Assembly: GCF_900188105.1 (NCBI RefSeq) | Contig: NZ_FZNP01000001.1 | Span: 682,001 to 746,000 of the forward strand | DNA length: 64,000 nt | From: Actinomadura mexicana | GTDB lineage: Bacteria > Actinomycetota > Actinomycetes > Streptosporangiales > Streptosporangiaceae | Reading direction: 5' to 3' | Shown: one piece after another, positions 25,386 through 32,591 of the stretch | Position numbering within the stretch: the stretch's first letter is position 1 | Layout of the letters: the number at the start of each line of letters is the position of its first letter | Notes under the pieces: model-generated | Database searches by the model: none | What the model saw: the letters and a program-made list of their open reading frames with translations, nothing else | What the model was told of the DNA's origin: nothing | Made by a program: the position numbers and the translations under genes

Positions 25386-26849
25386 TCAGCGAGTGAGGAC
25401 GAACTCCTCCGCGCGGGCCTTGCGGGAGCCGGCCCAGAACTCGAAGGTGTGGCCCGGCCAGAGGGTCCGGTTGACGCCCTGGTCGTCGAGGTACCAGCTG
25501 TTGCAGCCGCCCTCGTTCCAGACGGCGCGGCGCAGCCGCCGCTGCATGCGGTCGTTGAAGCGGCGCGCGGCCTCCGGCTTCGGCTCGATGGCGTCGGCGC
25601 CGGACTCCTGGAGCAGGCGCAGGCAGCTCAGCACGTGCTGGATCTGCACCTCGATCATGAAGACGACGGAGTTGTGGCCGAGGCCGGTGTTCGGGCCGAG
25701 CAGCATGAAGAAGTTCGGCAGGCCGGGGATCGTCGTGCCGCGGTGCGCCTCGATGCCGTCCGCCCAGATCTCCTGGAGCTTGACGCCGCCCCGGCCGGTG
25801 ACGCGCAGGTCGGTGAGGGCGTCGGTCACCTTGAAGCCGGTGCCGTAGACGATGCAGTCGACCTCGTACTCGCGGCCGTCCTCGGTGACGACCGAGTTCT
25901 CCCGCACCTCGGCGATGCCGGAGGTCTCCACCTCGACGTTGGGACGCGAGAGCGCCGGATAGTAGTCGTTGGACAGCAGGATCCGCTTGCAGCCGATCGT
26001 GTAGTCCGGCGTCACCTTGGCGCGCAGCCCGGGGTCGGCGACCTGGTTGGCGATGTGCCGGCGGGCGATCTTCTCCTGCGGGGTGGACAGCCGCGGGTCG
26101 ATCGTGAAGCCGACCGCGCGGGCCTCCAGCGCCCAGTAGATGCCACCGCGGAACGCGCGGGCGGCGCCCGGCACCTTCCCGAACACCGCGCGGACGGGCG
26201 CGGGGATGGGCAGGTCGGGCTTCGGCTGGATCCACGGCGGCGTCCGCTGGAAGACGACGAGCTCGCCCGCCCGCTTGGCGATCTTCGGCACGAACTGGAT
26301 CGCGGACGCGCCCGTGCCGATGACGGCGACCCGCTTGCCGGTGAGGTCGTAGGAGTGGTCCCACTCGGCGGAGTGGAACGCCGTCCCCCGGAACCGCTCG
26401 ACGCCCGGCAGGTCCGGGAAGGACGGGACGTGCAGCGCGCCGATGCCGGACACGACGGCCTTCGGGGTGAGGACCGTCCCGTCGGCGAGCGCCACCTTCC
26501 AGCGGCGGGCGTCGTCGTCGTACTCCATGGACTCGACCGCCGCGCCGAAGCGGATGTGCTCGCGCACCCGGTACTTGCCGGCGGTCCGCTCCATGTAGGC
26601 GCGGATCTCCGGCTGCGGCGCGAACATCCGCGTCCAGCCCGGGTTCAGCTCGAAGGAGAAGGAGTACATGTGCGACGGGACGTCGCAGGCGCAGCCCGGA
26701 TAGGTGTTGTCGTGCCAGGTCCCGCCCAGCGCCTCGCTCTTCTCCAGCACGACGAAGTCGTGGAAACCGGACCGCTTGAGCCGGATCGCCATGCCGAGGC
26801 CGGCGAAGCCGGAGCCGATGATGACGATCGCGGGGGCGCGCTCGCTCAT
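25386..26849 (-). CDS. Flavin-containing monooxygenase, Baeyer-Villiger type
   Basis: A 487-residue FAD/NADPH enzyme. The FAD-binding motif GSGFAG is at residues 12-17. The motif GGTWHDNTYPGCACD at 42-56 and the FxGxxFHxxxW fingerprint at 153-163 (FRGTAFHSAEW) identify a class B, Baeyer-Villiger-type monooxygenase. The NADPH motif GTGASA is at 178-183. Such enzymes insert oxygen next to a ketone or oxidise heteroatoms. ATG 26849 is preceded by GAGGAGGGG. It is divergent from a TetR gene with a repeat-rich operator between them, so it is probably repressed by that TetR. The substrate is unknown; a steroid or lipid ketone would fit the neighbourhood. Confidence 0.9.
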   Translation of the reverse strand: MSERAPAIVIIGSGFAGLGMAIRLKRSGFHDFVVLEKSEALGGTWHDNTYPGCACDVPSHMYSFSFELNPGWTRMFAPQPEIRAYMERTAGKYRVREHIRFGAAVESMEYDDDARRWKVALADGTVLTPKAVVSGIGALHVPSFPDLPGVERFRGTAFHSAEWDHSYDLTGKRVAVIGTGASAIQFVPKIAKRAGELVVFQRTPPWIQPKPDLPIPAPVRAVFGKVPGAARAFRGGIYWALEARAVGFTIDPRLSTPQEKIARRHIANQVADPGLRAKVTPDYTIGCKRILLSNDYYPALSRPNVEVETSGIAEVRENSVVTEDGREYEVDCIVYGTGFKVTDALTDLRVTGRGGVKLQEIWADGIEAHRGTTIPGLPNFFMLLGPNTGLGHNSVVFMIEVQIQHVLSCLRLLQESGADAIEPKPEAARRFNDRMQRRLRRAVWNEGGCNSWYLDDQGVNRTLWPGHTFEFWAGSRKARAEEFVLTR

Positions 26850-26864
26850 GACCCCTCCTCTCAG

Positions 26865-26901
26865 ATAACCTACTCGCAGTAAGTTACCGGGAGTAGGTTA
26901 C
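26865..26901. promoter_or_regulatory. TetR operator candidate: three copies of AGTARGTTAY
   Basis: The 84-base gap between the divergent monooxygenase and TetR genes contains the motif AGTARGTTAY three times: inverted at 26865-26874, direct at 26878-26887 and direct at 26892-26901. The outer pair also forms a perfect 10-base inverted repeat (26866-26875 with 26891-26900). This is the expected form of a TetR operator controlling both genes. Confidence 0.65.
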
Positions 26902-26932
26902 TGACGGTAGGTCCAACAGAGGGGAATCTCCT

Positions 26933-27571
26933 GTGAGTGGCGCCACACCCCCGCCCCGCCGCCGGATGGCGCGCGCCGAGCGCGAGCGGCAGATGCTGGA
27001 CGTGGCGGAGCGGGTGTTCGGCGAGCGCGGCTACCAGGCCGCCTCCATGGACGAGATCGCCGAGCGCTGCGGGGTCTCCAAGCCGATGCTCTACGAGTAC
27101 TTCGGTTCCAAGGACGGGCTGCTCGTGGCATGCGTGAGCCGCTCCAAGGCCGAACTGTTCGACGTCACGCAGAAGGCGATGGCGGGCGCCACCACCCCCG
27201 AGGACATCCTGTCGCGCGGGATGGTCGCCTACTTCCGCTTCATCGACGAGCACAGCAGGTCGTTCGCGATGCTGCTGCGCGAGCCGATGGCCGCCACCCC
27301 GGAGGCCATCCAGGCCATCGACGAGACCCGGCGGCAGCAGAGCGAGCTCATCGCCGGAGTGCTCGGCACGTTCGCGCCGTCCGCCCCGGGCGGGGCGGTC
27401 GAGGCGTACACGCAGATCATCATGGGCGCGAGCGAGCGGATGGCGCTGTGGCAGACGGGCCGTCCCGACGTGTCGGCGGAGGACGCGGCCCGCTACATGA
27501 CCGACTTCTGCTGGAACGGCCTCAGCCCTTACCTGGCGCCCGCCGGGGAAGCGCGTCCAGCGCCCCGATGA
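26933..27571 (+). CDS. TetR-family regulator, divergent from monooxygenase
   Basis: A 212-residue TetR protein with the HTH at about residues 17-62 (GVSKPMLYEYFGSKDGLL). It starts with GTG 26933, with AGGGGA 8 bases upstream. The C-terminal region FCWNGLSPYL is typical of TetR proteins that sense lipophilic compounds. Its 3' end overlaps the 3' end of the convergent TetR gene at 27522-28196 by 50 bases. It most likely represses the monooxygenase/deazaflavin reductase pair through the operator at 26865-26901. Confidence 0.87.
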   Translation: MSGATPPPRRRMARAERERQMLDVAERVFGERGYQAASMDEIAERCGVSKPMLYEYFGSKDGLLVACVSRSKAELFDVTQKAMAGATTPEDILSRGMVAYFRFIDEHSRSFAMLLREPMAATPEAIQAIDETRRQQSELIAGVLGTFAPSAPGGAVEAYTQIIMGASERMALWQTGRPDVSAEDAARYMTDFCWNGLSPYLAPAGEARPAPR

Positions 27572-28196
27572 GCAGGTCGAGGCCGAACTCGAAGTCGGTC
27601 TCGGGATCGACGTCGGCCAGCGCCGGACCGTAGGCGAGGACGTGCGGGAACTCGTCCGGGTCCAGGCGCGTCCATGACTCGGCCCCCGTCTCGGCGAGGT
27701 GCCCCAGCATCTTCGCCATGCCGATCTCGCGCATCTGGGCGCCGAGCGCGTAGGCGATGAGCGCCCGCATGATGCGCACGGCCGTCTCGCCGTCGAACCC
27801 GGCCGCGTCGGCGAGGGCCAGGGCGCGCTCGGCCGGCCGCAGTCCCACCGGGGTGTCGACCTTGTGGGTGAGGACGATCGACATGCAGCGCGGGTTGTCG
27901 TGGGCGACCTTGCGGAACGCCCGGACGAGCGCACGCGCGCGCTCCTGCCACGGCTCGGACGGGTCGTCGGACAGCTCCAGCCCCGCGACGACGTGCTCGG
28001 CCACGCCCTCCAGCAGCGCGCCCTTGTTCGGGACGTGGTTGTAGAGCGACATCACGGCGACGTCCAACTCGGCGGCGACCCGGCGCATGGACAGCGCGTC
28101 CGCGCCCTCGCGCTCGATCACCTCGACCGCCGCCTCCACGACGCGCGCGCGGGTCAGGCCCGGTCGCGGGGTGTCGGAGGTCACACGCCTCGCCAT
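27522..28196 (-). CDS. TetR-family regulator, divergent from diiron oxygenase cluster
   Basis: A 224-residue TetR protein. The HTH is at about residues 15-60 (LDVAVMSLYNHVPNKGALL), and the C-terminal half resembles the TetR_C domain of tetracycline-repressor-type members (LRALIAYALGAQMREIGMA resembles its helices). ATG 28196 has GAGGAG upstream; the frame continues to 28238 without support. It is divergent from the ferritin-like gene, with a palindrome-rich operator between. The 50-base convergent overlap with the TetR gene at 26933 may let the two transcripts interfere. Confidence 0.85.
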   Translation of the reverse strand: MARRVTSDTPRPGLTRARVVEAAVEVIEREGADALSMRRVAAELDVAVMSLYNHVPNKGALLEGVAEHVVAGLELSDDPSEPWQERARALVRAFRKVAHDNPRCMSIVLTHKVDTPVGLRPAERALALADAAGFDGETAVRIMRALIAYALGAQMREIGMAKMLGHLAETGAESWTRLDPDEFPHVLAYGPALADVDPETDFEFGLDLLIGALDALPRRAPGKG

Positions 28197-28231
28197 CGCT
28201 TCCGCTCCTCCTCGCCGTTGACACCGTAAGT

Positions 28232-28282
28232 GTGTCATGACACGGTACGTACATTGTACGTAAAACGTACAGCGTACGTACC
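28232..28282. promoter_or_regulatory. Palindrome array, TetR operator candidate
   Basis: Between the divergent TetR and diiron-protein genes lie a perfect 12-base palindrome GTGTCATGACAC (28232-28243), an outer inverted repeat GGTACGTAC/GTACGTACC (28244-28252 with 28274-28282) and, nested inside it, TGTACGT/ACGTACA (28255-28261 with 28265-28271). Four ACGTAC-type half sites in 40 bases suggest cooperative binding of two repressor dimers. Confidence 0.65.
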
Positions 28283-28321
28283 AGCGGGCGGCGCAACGCC
28301 CGCGCTCGGGGAGGACGCCCC

Positions 28322-29431
28322 ATGTCGACCCACGATCTCTACACCGGCTCCGTCCCGTCCGGGGCCTGGACCGTCCCGATGACCGGCGACGCCAGGTTCA
28401 CCTGGGAGTACGACGACGGGCGCGACCGCCTCCTCGCCCTCTACCAGAAGGGCAAGGACAAGCAGTGGGACTCGGTCAAGCGCATCGACTGGGACCTGGA
28501 GGTCGATCCGCACGACGTCCTCGGCGTCCCCGACCAGTCCCTCGCCATCTACGGCACGAAGTACTGGGACATGCTGTCGGAGAAGGAGCGCGGTGAGCTG
28601 CGGCGGCACTCCGCGTCCTGGCAGTTCTCCCAGTTCGTGCACGGCGAGCAGGGCGCGATGGTCACCGCCGCCCGCATCGTGGAGTCGGCGCCCGACCTGG
28701 ACTCCAAGTTCTACTCCGCCACCCAGACGATGGACGAGGCCCGCCACGTCGAGCTGTTCACGCGGTTCCTGCACGAGAAGGTCGGGATGGTCTACCCGAT
28801 CAACACCAAGCTGCAGGACCTGCTGAACGAGACCCTCACCGACGCGCGCTGGGACATGCCCTACCTCGGCATGCAGGTGCTCATCGAGGGCCTCGCGCTC
28901 GCCGCGTTCGGCGTCATCCGCGACATCACCACCAAGCCGCTGCCCAAGCAGATCCTCGCCTACGTCATGCAGGACGAGGCGCGCCACGTCGCGTTCGGGC
29001 GGCTGGCGCTGCGCGACTACTACAAGCAGCTCTCGCAGGCGGAGCTCCGCGAGCGCGAGGAGTTCGTCATCGAGGGCTGCTACCTGATGCGCGACCGCAT
29101 CCGCGGCCGGGAGATCTGGACCAACTTCGGGATCGACCCGAAGGAGGTCGACGAGATGGTCGAGAACTCGCCGTACATGCGGATGTTCCAGAGCCTGCTG
29201 TTCAGCCGCATCGTGCCGTGCGTGAAGGACATCGGGCTGTGGAGCGACGGCATCCGGAGCGCCTATGACGACATGGGCGTCCTGGACATGTCCAAGGCCG
29301 ACCTCGACGCCCTCATGCACCAGGACGAGGAGATCGCCGAGAAGGTGGACGCCGAGCGGTTCGCCGCCGAGGAGACCGCCCGCAAAGCGGAGGTGGACGC
29401 CGTCATCGCCGACGCGGCGGCGGCGGGCTGA
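28322..29431 (+). CDS. Ferritin-like diiron protein, probable oxygenase
   Basis: A 369-residue four-helix-bundle protein. Candidate iron ligands fall in the canonical diiron pattern: Glu109, Glu139-x-x-His142 (DEARHVE), Glu189 and Glu219-x-x-His222 (DEARHVA). The paired DEARH motifs match the R2-like/ferritin-like oxygenase and oxidase superfamily. The last 40 residues are acidic and probably disordered. It is the first gene of a plus-strand series with the SDR (45 bases downstream) and an AurF-like oxygenase, downstream of a TetR-type operator. Reaction and substrate are not known; O2-dependent oxidation of a hydrophobic compound is the reasonable inference. Confidence 0.8.
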   Translation: MSTHDLYTGSVPSGAWTVPMTGDARFTWEYDDGRDRLLALYQKGKDKQWDSVKRIDWDLEVDPHDVLGVPDQSLAIYGTKYWDMLSEKERGELRRHSASWQFSQFVHGEQGAMVTAARIVESAPDLDSKFYSATQTMDEARHVELFTRFLHEKVGMVYPINTKLQDLLNETLTDARWDMPYLGMQVLIEGLALAAFGVIRDITTKPLPKQILAYVMQDEARHVAFGRLALRDYYKQLSQAELREREEFVIEGCYLMRDRIRGREIWTNFGIDPKEVDEMVENSPYMRMFQSLLFSRIVPCVKDIGLWSDGIRSAYDDMGVLDMSKADLDALMHQDEEIAEKVDAERFAAEETARKAEVDAVIADAAAAG

Positions 29432-29476
29432 GTAACGTTCAGATCATTCGATCCGCCGCACACCTCGGAGGTCTGG

Positions 29477-30337
29477 ATGCCCCTCGCGCACTTCGACGGA
29501 GCGCTCGCCGTCGTCACCGGAGCCGGCAGCGGCATCGGCCGGGCCGTCGCCCTCGCCCTGGCCGGGAACGGCGCCACCGTCGTCGCGGCGGACATCGACC
29601 TCCCCGCCGCCGAGCGCACGGTCACCCTCGCCAAGACGCTCGGCGCGGGCGGCACCGCCTACGAGGTGGACGTGGCCGACGAGGCCGCGATGGAGGACTT
29701 CGCCGCGCGGGTGAAGGAGACCCACCGCGTCCCCGACATCGTCGTCAACAACGCCGGCATCGCGGTCACCGGCCCCTTCCTGGACACCGGCGTCGAGGAC
29801 TGGGAGCGCATCCTCGGCGTGAACCTGTGGGGCGTGATCCACGGCTGCCGGCTGTTCGGCCGCCAGATGCGCGACCGCGTGGACGCGCTGCCCAACAAGC
29901 CCGACAAGCCGAACCTCGGCGGCCACATCGTCAACATCGCGTCGGCCGCCGCCTTCGCGCCGTGGCGCGCCATGCCCGCCTACTGCACCACGAAGTCCGC
30001 CGTCCTCATGCTCAGCGAATGCCTGCGCGCCGAACTGGCCGGATCGCGCATCGGCGTCACGGCCGTCTGCCCCGGATTCGTCAACACCAGCATCGTCGAC
30101 AACGCCCTCCACCTGGAGGGCGACGCCGAGGCCCGCGCACGCCTGCGCGAGCGCGGGCAGCGTGCCATCAAGCTGCGCAACTACCCGCCGGAGAAGGTCG
30201 CCGAGCGGGTCGTCCACGCCATCATCAAGAACAGGCCCGTCGTGCCCGTCAACGCCGAGGGGCACCTCCTGCACGCCCTGTCCAGGGTTTCCCCCGCCTC
30301 CCTGCGCCTGCTGGCCAGGATCCCCGCCCGGGGTTAG
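29477..30337 (+). CDS. Short-chain dehydrogenase/reductase
   Basis: A 286-residue classical SDR: cofactor motif TGAGSGIG at residues 14-21, NNAG at 91-94, and catalytic Ser156, Tyr169 and Lys173 (YCTTK). The acidic residue in AADID after beta-strand 2 suggests NAD(H) preference. A start at 29477 has GGAGG upstream. The C-terminal extension NRPVVPVNAEGHLLHALSR is common to SDRs encoded in lipid or steroid catabolic clusters. It lies between two diiron-protein genes in one apparent transcription unit, so it may oxidise the alcohol that they produce. Confidence 0.88.
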   Translation: MPLAHFDGALAVVTGAGSGIGRAVALALAGNGATVVAADIDLPAAERTVTLAKTLGAGGTAYEVDVADEAAMEDFAARVKETHRVPDIVVNNAGIAVTGPFLDTGVEDWERILGVNLWGVIHGCRLFGRQMRDRVDALPNKPDKPNLGGHIVNIASAAAFAPWRAMPAYCTTKSAVLMLSECLRAELAGSRIGVTAVCPGFVNTSIVDNALHLEGDAEARARLRERGQRAIKLRNYPPEKVAERVVHAIIKNRPVVPVNAEGHLLHALSRVSPASLRLLARIPARG

Positions 30338-30392
30338 CGCCCGCCGACGGGCGCGGCCCCCGGCTCTCCCCGCGGTGAGAGGAGAAGGACCG

Positions 30393-31364
30393 ATGCCCCC
30401 CGATGTCCTGCTGAGCGACGGCCGTCCCCGGAACTGGACGGCGCGGATCCGGTGCGGCGACGGCGACCACACGCTGGAGCTGACCCACCGGGAGGTGGTC
30501 GCCGAGCGGCTGCTGCGCGCGTCCCGCAAGCACTCCTTCGACCCGGACGTGGACGTCGACTGGGACGCCCCGCAGGACCCGGACGTGTTCTACTTCCCGC
30601 CCCAGCTCACGTCGATCTACGAGACGCCGCTGTGGGACGGGCTGACGCACCGGCAGCGGGTGGAGCTGACCAGGCGGGAGATGTGCAGCATCGCCTCGTT
30701 CGGCATCTGGTCGGAGATGCTGCTGATGCAGTCGCTGGTGATGCACGCCTACCGGCACCGCTACGACAGCGACCACGTGGCGTACGCGCTGACGGAGATC
30801 GCCGACGAGTGCCGCCACTCGAAGATGTTCGGCCGGATGGTGCGCGCGTGCGGGCTGCGCACGCACCGGCCCCGGGCGCTGGAGTTCCACTTCGCCAAGC
30901 TGTTCGGCGCCGTGTACGACCCGATGCCGATGTTCGCCGGGACGCTGATCGTGGAGGAGTTCACCGACGCGTTCCAGCGGCTGACGTTCCCGGACGAGGC
31001 CGTCCAGCCGATGATCCGCCAGGTCACCCGGATCCACGTGGTCGAGGAGGCCCGGCACATCAGGTACGCGCGGGAGGAGCTGAAGCGGCTGGCCGCCGAG
31101 GTCCCGCCGGTTCGGCGGCGGATGGCGGCCTACGGGATGGCGCAGGCGACGCGGTTGGTGGCCGCGCAGCTCGTCCACCCGTCCTGCTACACGGCGGTGG
31201 GGCTGGACCCGGGGCTCGCGCGGCGCGTGGCGGCGCGCAGCCCGCACCGGCGCGCCACGATGGCGTGGTCGTTCCGTAAATGCACCGCGTTCCTGGACGA
31301 GGTCGGTTTCCTGGACGGCCGGGCGCGCGACGTATGGGTCCGGGCGGGACTGCTGGAGCGGTGA
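30393..31364 (+). CDS. AurF-like diiron oxygenase
   Basis: A 323-residue protein resembling the p-aminobenzoate N-oxygenase AurF family. Candidate ligands are Glu108, Glu139-x-x-His142 (DECRHSKMF), Glu188 or Glu189, and His215-x-x-x-Glu219-x-x-His222 (HVVEEARH). The extra histidine before the second Glu-x-x-His distinguishes AurF-type sites from ordinary ferritin-like ones. The family oxidises aryl amines or, in other members, different small or lipid substrates. ATG 30393 was chosen because GGAGAAGG lies shortly upstream. It is the last gene of the unit, followed by strong hairpins. Confidence 0.83.
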   Translation: MPPDVLLSDGRPRNWTARIRCGDGDHTLELTHREVVAERLLRASRKHSFDPDVDVDWDAPQDPDVFYFPPQLTSIYETPLWDGLTHRQRVELTRREMCSIASFGIWSEMLLMQSLVMHAYRHRYDSDHVAYALTEIADECRHSKMFGRMVRACGLRTHRPRALEFHFAKLFGAVYDPMPMFAGTLIVEEFTDAFQRLTFPDEAVQPMIRQVTRIHVVEEARHIRYAREELKRLAAEVPPVRRRMAAYGMAQATRLVAAQLVHPSCYTAVGLDPGLARRVAARSPHRRATMAWSFRKCTAFLDEVGFLDGRARDVWVRAGLLER

Positions 31365-31389
31365 CCGACGCACCGGGCCGTTACGCCCG

Positions 31390-31443
31390 GCGCCATTCGT
31401 CCGCCGTCGAACCGTTTATTAGAAAATGGTTCGACAATGGCGC
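31390..31443. repeat. Nested inverted repeat downstream of AurF-like gene
   Basis: Two perfect 8-base stems are nested: GCGCCATT/AATGGCGC (31390-31397 with 31436-31443) outside GTCGAACC/GGTTCGAC (31406-31413 with 31428-31435). An 8-base bulge lies on the left side and an AT-rich 14-base loop at the tip. It starts 26 bases past the AurF stop. It may be an RNA 3' structure or a protein-binding palindrome. Confidence 0.55.
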
Positions 31444-31472
31444 GGAACTGGACCTGGCACGGGTGGGAGAAA

Positions 31473-31503
31473 GGGCCGCGGAGCAGGGACCACTCCGCGG
31501 CCC
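31473..31503 (+). terminator. 11-bp hairpin terminator after oxygenase cluster
   Basis: Perfect 11-base arms (31473-31483 and 31493-31503) enclose a 9-base loop about 110 bases after the last gene of the plus-strand unit. The rest of 31365-31715 contains no gene that can be supported. Confidence 0.7.
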
Positions 31504-31715
31504 AAGGGCGAGTAAGGGCTGCTAGCCCCGCATGTCACGCACCCAGGACACTCCGAACGATGGCATGGTCACGACGTCGACCCCCTCCTCCCCAAACCTC
31601 GCTGCGCACCGATCCCCCCGCTTCGCGCGAAAGCCCGATCGGCGCACTCCCTCCCCTTTACCGGTTCACCATAGAAGGTGCCGGCAGAAGTGCGGCCATG
31701 ATCGGCCGATTCAGG

Positions 31716-32468
31716 TCAGGACCGGTTCAGCGCGGCGAGGACTTCCCGGGCGACGGCGGTGGCGGTTCCGAGGCACGCGCGCTCCCGGGCGTCCGCGGGC
31801 CCCTCGCGCGGCGCCTGCTCGCTGTAGCCGACCGTGAAGACCGCGTTGTGGATCCGGGCCGTGACCTGCCCGACCACCGTCGGCTGCCCCTCGTCGGTCT
31901 TGAACCAGCGGAACGCCTCGTCCCCGATGCCGCCGCGGCGCTCCAGGGTGACGGTCCGCACGAGCGGCGCGTCGTGCGCCTGCGCCCACTGCGCGTCGTA
32001 GTAGCCCCCGGCGTCCTGGACGGGCGTCGCGGTGTCGCCCGGCGCGTACAGGTGCGCCTCCACGCGCAGCCAGCGGAAGCTTGAGCCGGTCGAGGAGTAC
32101 GTGCACGTGGTGAGCGTCGAGTTCGCGCTCTGCCGCCGCGTCGCCTTCGGGACGGCCCGCTCGACCGTGGCCGCCGCGACCGTCCCGCACGGCGCCGGGA
32201 GCGCGTTGATCACCTTCTGCCACGGGCCCTGCGAACCGGACGGGCGGCCGGGCGGCTGCGACGGGCCGTCCGGCGGCGTCCGCCGCGGGGCGGCCTTCTC
32301 CTGCTCGCTCCCCCCGGACATGACGAGGATCACCACGACCGCCGCGGCGGCGAGCGCCGCGGCCGCCGCGATCAGCGCGTACAGCCTGCGCGGGCGGCGC
32401 CCCGGGGCCGGCGGCTCAGGGCCGGAGTACGGCCGGTGGAACGGCTCGACCGGACGCTGAAGGCCCAC
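31716..32468 (-). CDS. Membrane-anchored extracytoplasmic protein, unknown function
   Basis: A 250-residue protein: Pro/Arg-rich cytoplasmic start, one membrane segment at residues 30-50 (LYALIAAAAALAAAAVVVIL), a Pro/Ser linker and a roughly 165-residue outer domain with three cysteines (ALPAPCGTV, LTTCTYSS, ERACLGTA). The arrangement resembles the DUF3558-like lipoproteins of actinobacteria but uses a membrane anchor; this resemblance is weak. GTG 32468 has GAGGAG just upstream. It stands alone between the oxygenase cluster and the divergent DNA ligase gene, so context gives no function. Confidence 0.65.
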   Translation of the reverse strand: MGLQRPVEPFHRPYSGPEPPAPGRRPRRLYALIAAAAALAAAAVVVILVMSGGSEQEKAAPRRTPPDGPSQPPGRPSGSQGPWQKVINALPAPCGTVAAATVERAVPKATRRQSANSTLTTCTYSSTGSSFRWLRVEAHLYAPGDTATPVQDAGGYYDAQWAQAHDAPLVRTVTLERRGGIGDEAFRWFKTDEGQPTVVGQVTARIHNAVFTVGYSEQAPREGPADARERACLGTATAVAREVLAALNRS

Positions 32469-32591
32469 GCCGCGCTCCTCACTCCCGTTTCGCCGACCGT
32501 TCCCGCCACCCGTCAACGTAACCAGGGTCGCGGCGCCTGACCATGCCCCCTGGCGGTGCCGTTCGTCAGACCCGCTGGTCACAATGAAGGA

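Noticed and set aside
28218..28223. TTGACA as a -35 element for the diiron gene
   Set aside because: No acceptable -10 hexamer occurs 16-19 bases downstream; it may still be part of the operator region.
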